A stretch of 26,645 nucleotides of DNA. Source: a virus. The notes under the pieces were generated by a model. It was not told the DNA's origin, searched no databases, and saw only the letters and a program-made list of their open reading frames with translations. Shown here piece by piece: positions 24,318 to 26,645 of this stretch (positions within the stretch are counted from its first letter, which is position 1; every line of letters begins with the position of its first letter). Both the position numbers and the translations under genes were made by a program. The stretch is from positions 1-26,645 of the IMG/VR virus record IMGVR_UViG_3300026097_000087; one strand, 5' to 3'.

Positions 24318-24502
24318 TATTTGCTCCCCATGCGGTATTTGCCGCCTCTGGCTTTATAAGTTTTTACAAGCCATCCATTTGCGTAAGCTGAAGGATATAC
24401 CTTAAACTTACGTTTTGCCTCTGACTTCACTTTTGAGTAAAGTCTTTTATTTGTTGGAACTGGTCGTTTCTTTGCTACTTTTCTTCGCTTTCTTGCAGCC
24501 AT
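24317..24502 (-). CDS. 61-aa basic protein (YPSAYANGWLVKTYKARGG type)
   Basis: A 61-aa protein with a basic start MAARKRRKVAKKRPVPTNKR, then LYSKVKSEAKRKFKVYPSAY and ANGWLVKTYKARGGKYR. The second half is a recognisable small domain that occurs, from memory, in marine phages as a single gene or at the ends of larger proteins. The start is within the EF-hand gene (28-base overlap), and the stop overlaps the next start as TAATG. Function unknown. Confidence 0.85.
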   Translation of the reverse strand: MAARKRRKVAKKRPVPTNKRLYSKVKSEAKRKFKVYPSAYANGWLVKTYKARGGKYRMGSK

Positions 24503-24714
24503 GCTTCAAGCTCTGCCTTTTCGATAACACCATCGTTATCTAGGTCGGCCTCTAGGATAGTCTCCTCAACAATTGCACCTGCGAGTTTTGGCTCGGGGCC
24601 AGGTTTTGAAATCCCTGCAAACTCATAAGCTAGGTCTTCTTCATAAAAGTAGTTAATTACTTTTCCGGCTTCTTCGACGTACCAAGTATTTCGCTTTCGT
24701 CTAACTGTTCGCAT
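24475..24714 (-). CDS. Tiny EF-hand protein
   Basis: 79 aa from ATG 24714, chosen because GGAGA lies about seven bases upstream; the frame is open 13 codons further but has no ribosome site there. The N-terminal RTVRRKRNTWYVEEAGKVIN and YFYEEDLAYEFAGISKPGP form a small domain. Residues 57-68, DLDNDGVIEKAE, match the 12-residue EF-hand loop at every key position: D1, D3, D5, G6, I8, E12. Helices AIVEETILEA and AELEAWLQESEE flank it as E and F helices. Calcium binding is therefore likely. It overlaps the upstream gene by 58 bases and the next by 28. The biological role is unknown. Confidence 0.85.
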   Translation of the reverse strand: MRTVRRKRNTWYVEEAGKVINYFYEEDLAYEFAGISKPGPEPKLAGAIVEETILEADLDNDGVIEKAELEAWLQESEEK

Positions 24715-24821
24715 TCTTCTTTCTCCTTTTTGGGACCAAACGCTAAGTCCCAACCTGTGGCGTACGCTTTATCGTCGCGTCCTTTACGGCGGCCTGAGCC
24801 TTTTCCAGCTTCTGAAGCCAT
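24657..24821 (-). CDS. 54-aa small protein after the lysin
   Basis: 54 codons starting at ATG 24821 with GGAGA seven bases upstream, directly after the hydrolase stop. It reads MASEAGKGSGRRKGRDDKAY, then ATGWDLAFGPKKEKEECEQL and a charged end. The AGKGS start and the W/F-D-x-x-FG-x-KK end recur in small proteins of many tailed phages from memory. The last 58 bases overlap the EF-hand gene in another frame, so the true C-terminus may be poorly constrained. Function unknown. Confidence 0.8.
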   Translation of the reverse strand: MASEAGKGSGRRKGRDDKAYATGWDLAFGPKKEKEECEQLDESEILGTSKKPEK

Positions 24822-24830
24822 AAATCTCTC

Positions 24831-25214
24831 CTAATCGTACAAAGCGCTGTAAAATTTATGCGCTCCTACAGTAATATAATTATTTCCCGCCCATCGAGGG
24901 TTTACATAGTGTGCATGGTACCACAATGCTCCATTCGTAGGGTCTTCGTACTTCCAGTAGCTTCCCGCTACTTTTACAGCAGCAGCCCATGCAGATGAAT
25001 CAAATGGAGTATCACTCTTTCCGTCACAATACCAAGAAAATTGGCAGCGATTTCGGCGCTCTCCTCCGTCCTTTATGACCCCGCAGTAACTATTCGGAAA
25101 CTGAGAGTCCAGAACTCGATTTTCTACTACGTGTGCTACTGCGAGTTGGGCGTCAAAGTCTTGATTGCGAGCTTCGAAGTAAATATTCAAAGCCATACAC
25201 ATCAAAACTGTCAT
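24831..25214 (-). CDS. SleB-type cell-wall hydrolase (endolysin)
   Basis: 127 aa matching the Hydrolase_2 (SleB) family nearly end to end: ALNIYFEARNQDFDAQLAVA with the likely catalytic Glu14, HVVENRVLDSQFPNSYCGVI, CQFSWYCDGKSDTP (57-70), ALWYHAHYVNPRWAG, and ITVGAHKFYSALYD. These enzymes cut the glycan backbone of peptidoglycan. It is the catalytic domain alone, without a cell-wall-binding region, as in many phages of Gram-negative hosts. No cleavable signal peptide is evident, so it needs a holin. The ATG overlaps the holin-like stop as TAATG, so the two are translationally coupled. Confidence 0.93.
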   Translation of the reverse strand: MTVLMCMALNIYFEARNQDFDAQLAVAHVVENRVLDSQFPNSYCGVIKDGGERRNRCQFSWYCDGKSDTPFDSSAWAAAVKVAGSYWKYEDPTNGALWYHAHYVNPRWAGNNYITVGAHKFYSALYD

Positions 25215-25426
25215 TATCCCGAAAATACAGTTACGACAAGGCCCGCTAGAAACACGATCACTGCTCCGCCTACAGCAATAATTCGTGATTCAGTACGTTC
25301 TACAGCCTTCTCGATATCGCCAAGACGCTGAAAGTTAGTCTTCCAACGCTCTTCGCACTGTACCTCGTGTCTGTCTAACTGATTTTCCAGCGAATGAATG
25401 CGCTGATCATTTTCACTCTCCACCAT
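25214..25426 (-). CDS. Holin-like protein with one C-terminal membrane helix
   Basis: 70 aa: residues 1-45 are a highly charged helix (NDQRIHSLENQLDRHEVQCE, then RLGDIEKAVERTESR), likely a coiled coil, and 49-67 a hydrophobic segment (IIAVGGAVIVFLAGLVVTVF). A coiled coil plus one C-terminal helix is the XhlA/class III-like layout. It lies directly before the hydrolase and overlaps it (TAATG), supporting a lysis role. It overlaps the small terminase end by 14 bases. A membrane accessory or anti-holin cannot be excluded, given the second candidate at 22193-22534. Confidence 0.82.
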   Translation of the reverse strand: MVESENDQRIHSLENQLDRHEVQCEERWKTNFQRLGDIEKAVERTESRIIAVGGAVIVFLAGLVVTVFSG

Positions 25427-25874
25427 TGAGAAGTTTCTCCATTAGTTTGCCGTAGTTGCCTTGACCAAATGGAATAGCTTCGTTGATTTGTACATTTGTC
25501 TGATTTTTGATTGAAGCGGAAGAAGCTTTCTCAAGTTCTGCCTGCGCTTTAATCTCATCCATACGCATCTTGTGAGCCATTTGTAATAGGTCTGCTAAAT
25601 CTTTTTTGGAATATATTCCAGTCTCTGTAGCTTCTTCAAGCTTGGAGGCTATAATGTCATCCATAACAGACCCTATCGCGGTGCGGTTACGGTAGCCCAT
25701 ATCAAGGTACACTGTATCAATGTACGTCTTTACTTCTCTTGTGTTCAGCATCGACACAACCTTATCCTCGGAAACACCGAGGTAGTTGCACACTTCACGA
25801 ATGTTTCCATACTGTAAGTAGGAGTTCGCTATCTCGATGCCTTCTGGAGATATTGTTGTTAGTTCTTTTGCCAT
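25413..25874 (-). CDS. terS: Probable terminase small subunit
   Basis: A 153-aa protein. Residues 8-45 form a helix-turn-helix (IANSYLQYGNIREVCNYLGV then SEDKVVSMLNTREVKTYI) as in small terminases that recognise the packaging site. The central part, RTAIGSVMDDIIASKLEEATETGIYSKKDLADLLQMAHKMR, is helical, like the oligomerisation region, and the tail is Asn/Gln rich (QTNVQINEAIPFGQGNYGKL). It is the first gene after a promoter whose -10 box ends seven bases before the ATG, so mRNA would be leaderless; there is indeed no Shine-Dalgarno. Assignment rests on fold pattern and place; another DNA-binding regulator is possible. Confidence 0.8.
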   Translation of the reverse strand: MAKELTTISPEGIEIANSYLQYGNIREVCNYLGVSEDKVVSMLNTREVKTYIDTVYLDMGYRNRTAIGSVMDDIIASKLEEATETGIYSKKDLADLLQMAHKMRMDEIKAQAELEKASSASIKNQTNVQINEAIPFGQGNYGKLMEKLLNGGE

Positions 25875-25880
25875 TTTTGA

Positions 25881-25909
25881 ATTATACTTTTCTTCAGGTA
25901 TAAAGTCAA
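25881..25909 (-). promoter_or_regulatory. Sigma70-like promoter for the small terminase (leaderless)
   Basis: TTGACT (25909-25904), 17 bases, TATAAT (25886-25881). Only six bases separate the -10 box from ATG 25874, so transcription should begin at or next to the A of the start codon. Confidence 0.85.
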
Positions 25910-25927
25910 GAAATTTTTATAGCGATG

Positions 25928-26128
25928 TTAATAAAGTTCGGGTACTATGGCATCTTTGTCGACTAGTCTAGGAACGCAATACGCTCGAACTGTAGGCGGT
26001 TCTGAGTGTGCTGGCCTACGAGTGAGCGCATTTGCGAAATAGTTGCAACGATCAATTGATGCAAAGTACATCGATTGGTCATCTACAGTACCGTTTACAA
26101 GTACGATGAGCAAGAATGCGTGAATCAT
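25928..26128 (-). CDS. 66-aa conserved small protein with hydrophobic N-terminus
   Basis: The first 12 residues (MIHAFLLIVLVN) are hydrophobic, like a short signal or membrane segment; the rest is soluble with two cysteines (DRCNYFANAL and RAYCVPRLVD). From memory, close relatives with the same MYFxxxDxC and AYCVPR motifs occur in marine phages beside this 143-aa neighbour. The start overlaps the upstream stop as ATGA, so the two form a unit. A periplasmic or spanin-related role would fit a hydrophobic start plus two cysteines, but it lacks a clear lipobox. Function unknown. Confidence 0.82.
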   Translation of the reverse strand: MIHAFLLIVLVNGTVDDQSMYFASIDRCNYFANALTRRPAHSEPPTVRAYCVPRLVDKDAIVPELY

Positions 26129-26556
26129 AAAGCTAGTAAAATTATGAGAGCTCCTGCAGCTGCAGCAACTGTAAATAAACCAACCGTAAAAATCATAGCA
26201 AGTTGCTTTAATTGAGTATTACGTTGAAGAATGGCCTTTTGGCGCATTAATTCTTCGTGGTCTCTCTGTCTTTTTGCTTCTGATTGAAATTTTAACCAAT
26301 CGTCCCACAGTCCGGGGCGTCCAGCATAAATCATGAGCTCTTTTAGCTGTTCTTCTTGCTCTCGTAACTTCTCAAGTGCAAAAAATTCTTCGAGGTCTTG
26401 TCGTTTTCCCTTCTTATTGAAATTTTTCTGAATTTGTGTCTTACTGTTAAAGTAACTAATAGCTGCGCTGCCAGTATCGTGTATGTCCTTTCCGTTTTGA
26501 ATAGTTTTTTTAATTATAGCAAAGGCAGCGTTTGCAGCGGCGAGTTCGGCTAACAT
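26125..26556 (-). CDS. Conserved 143-aa protein with C-terminal membrane helix
   Basis: Residues 1-40 are an Ala-rich helix (MLAELAAANAAFAIIKKTIQ), then a basic part (KTQIQKNFNKKGKRQ), a long charged helix EFFALEKLREQEEQLKELMI, the motif YAGRPGLWDDWLKFQSEAKR, more charged helix, and a C-terminal hydrophobic segment of about 25 residues. The EQEEQLKELMIYAGRPGLWDDW region is one I recall as highly conserved in marine phages of several morphologies, always small and uncharacterised. TM anchor plus coiled coil allows an inner-membrane spanin-like or internal virion role. The ATG has only a weak ribosome site; a TGA closes the frame 13 codons upstream. Confidence 0.87.
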   Translation of the reverse strand: MLAELAAANAAFAIIKKTIQNGKDIHDTGSAAISYFNSKTQIQKNFNKKGKRQDLEEFFALEKLREQEEQLKELMIYAGRPGLWDDWLKFQSEAKRQRDHEELMRQKAILQRNTQLKQLAMIFTVGLFTVAAAAGALIILLAL

Positions 26557-26605
26557 GAGTACAGTCTCTATCGAACAGCTGCGTGAAGAATTTCACTGTA
26601 TGAGT

Positions 26606-26634
26606 AGTATACTCTTGAGCAGATTCGAAGTCAA
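26606..26634 (-). promoter_or_regulatory. Sigma70-like promoter at the right edge
   Basis: TTGACT (26634-26629), 17 bases, TATACT (26611-26606). It lies in the gap before the 143-aa gene; predicted start is near 26599, giving a leader of about 43 bases. TTCTTGACTT is shared with the promoter at 25909. Confidence 0.8.
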
Positions 26635-26645
26635 GAACAATTTTT

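Noticed and set aside
24715-24753. 13-codon extension of the EF-hand protein
   Set aside because: No ribosome site before 24753, while GGAGA sits just before ATG 24714.

Overview
The window is the packaging, lysis and structural half of a tailed-phage genome of the lambda/HK97 siphovirus type. Every supported gene lies on the minus strand and is transcribed from the right edge to the left. The DNA is AT-rich, genes overlap by a few bases (often TAATG or ATGA), and no stretch above about 110 bases lacks a gene. There are no tRNA or rRNA genes, insertion sequences, CRISPR arrays, integrase or attachment site. Several tiny Lys/Arg-rich proteins, the tape-measure C-terminus and the small protein after the lysin resemble, from memory, proteins of uncultured marine phages. 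A marine, probably Gram-negative host is therefore likely but not proven.

Layout, in transcription order (right to left). (1) 26634-25875: a sigma70-like promoter, a 143-aa membrane-anchored protein, a 66-aa protein, and a second promoter. (2) 25874-24831: probable small terminase, holin-like protein and SleB-type cell-wall hydrolase, so lysis genes sit inside the packaging block. (3) 24821-23239: eight very small genes, mostly basic and several conserved, one with a perfect EF-hand loop. (4) 23239-20889: a beta-rich virion-type protein, a two-helix membrane protein and the large terminase. (5) 20865-16267: a consensus promoter, then HNH nuclease, portal, a Lys/Pro-rich protein, a fused prohead protease-major capsid gene closed by a UUCG terminator, and the head-tail adaptor. 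(6) 16267-13302: a large basic neck or tail protein, tail terminator and major tail protein. (7) 13290-1: a promoter with an adjoining hairpin, tail chaperone with a -1 frameshift signal, tape measure, then M-, L- and K-like proteins and a giant tail-tip protein that runs off the left edge.

How they work together: the terminases and HNH protein package DNA through the portal into a capsid made from the protease-capsid gene. The adaptor, neck and terminator proteins join it to a tube of major tail protein built around the tape measure with help from the frameshifted chaperone. The M, L, K and I-J proteins form the tip. Holin and hydrolase release progeny. Hairpin terminators directly after the capsid gene and the major tail gene fit the need for large amounts of those two products.

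Most noteworthy: a natural fusion of the lambda gpI (ubiquitin-like) and gpJ proteins beside a JAMM-peptidase gpK with all its metal ligands; a carbohydrate-binding-like module inserted between the iron-sulfur cysteines of gpL; a nested capsid start inside the protease-capsid gene; a textbook -1 frameshift site; four matching promoters with exactly 17-base spacers, one apparently giving a leaderless small-terminase mRNA; and a tiny EF-hand protein.
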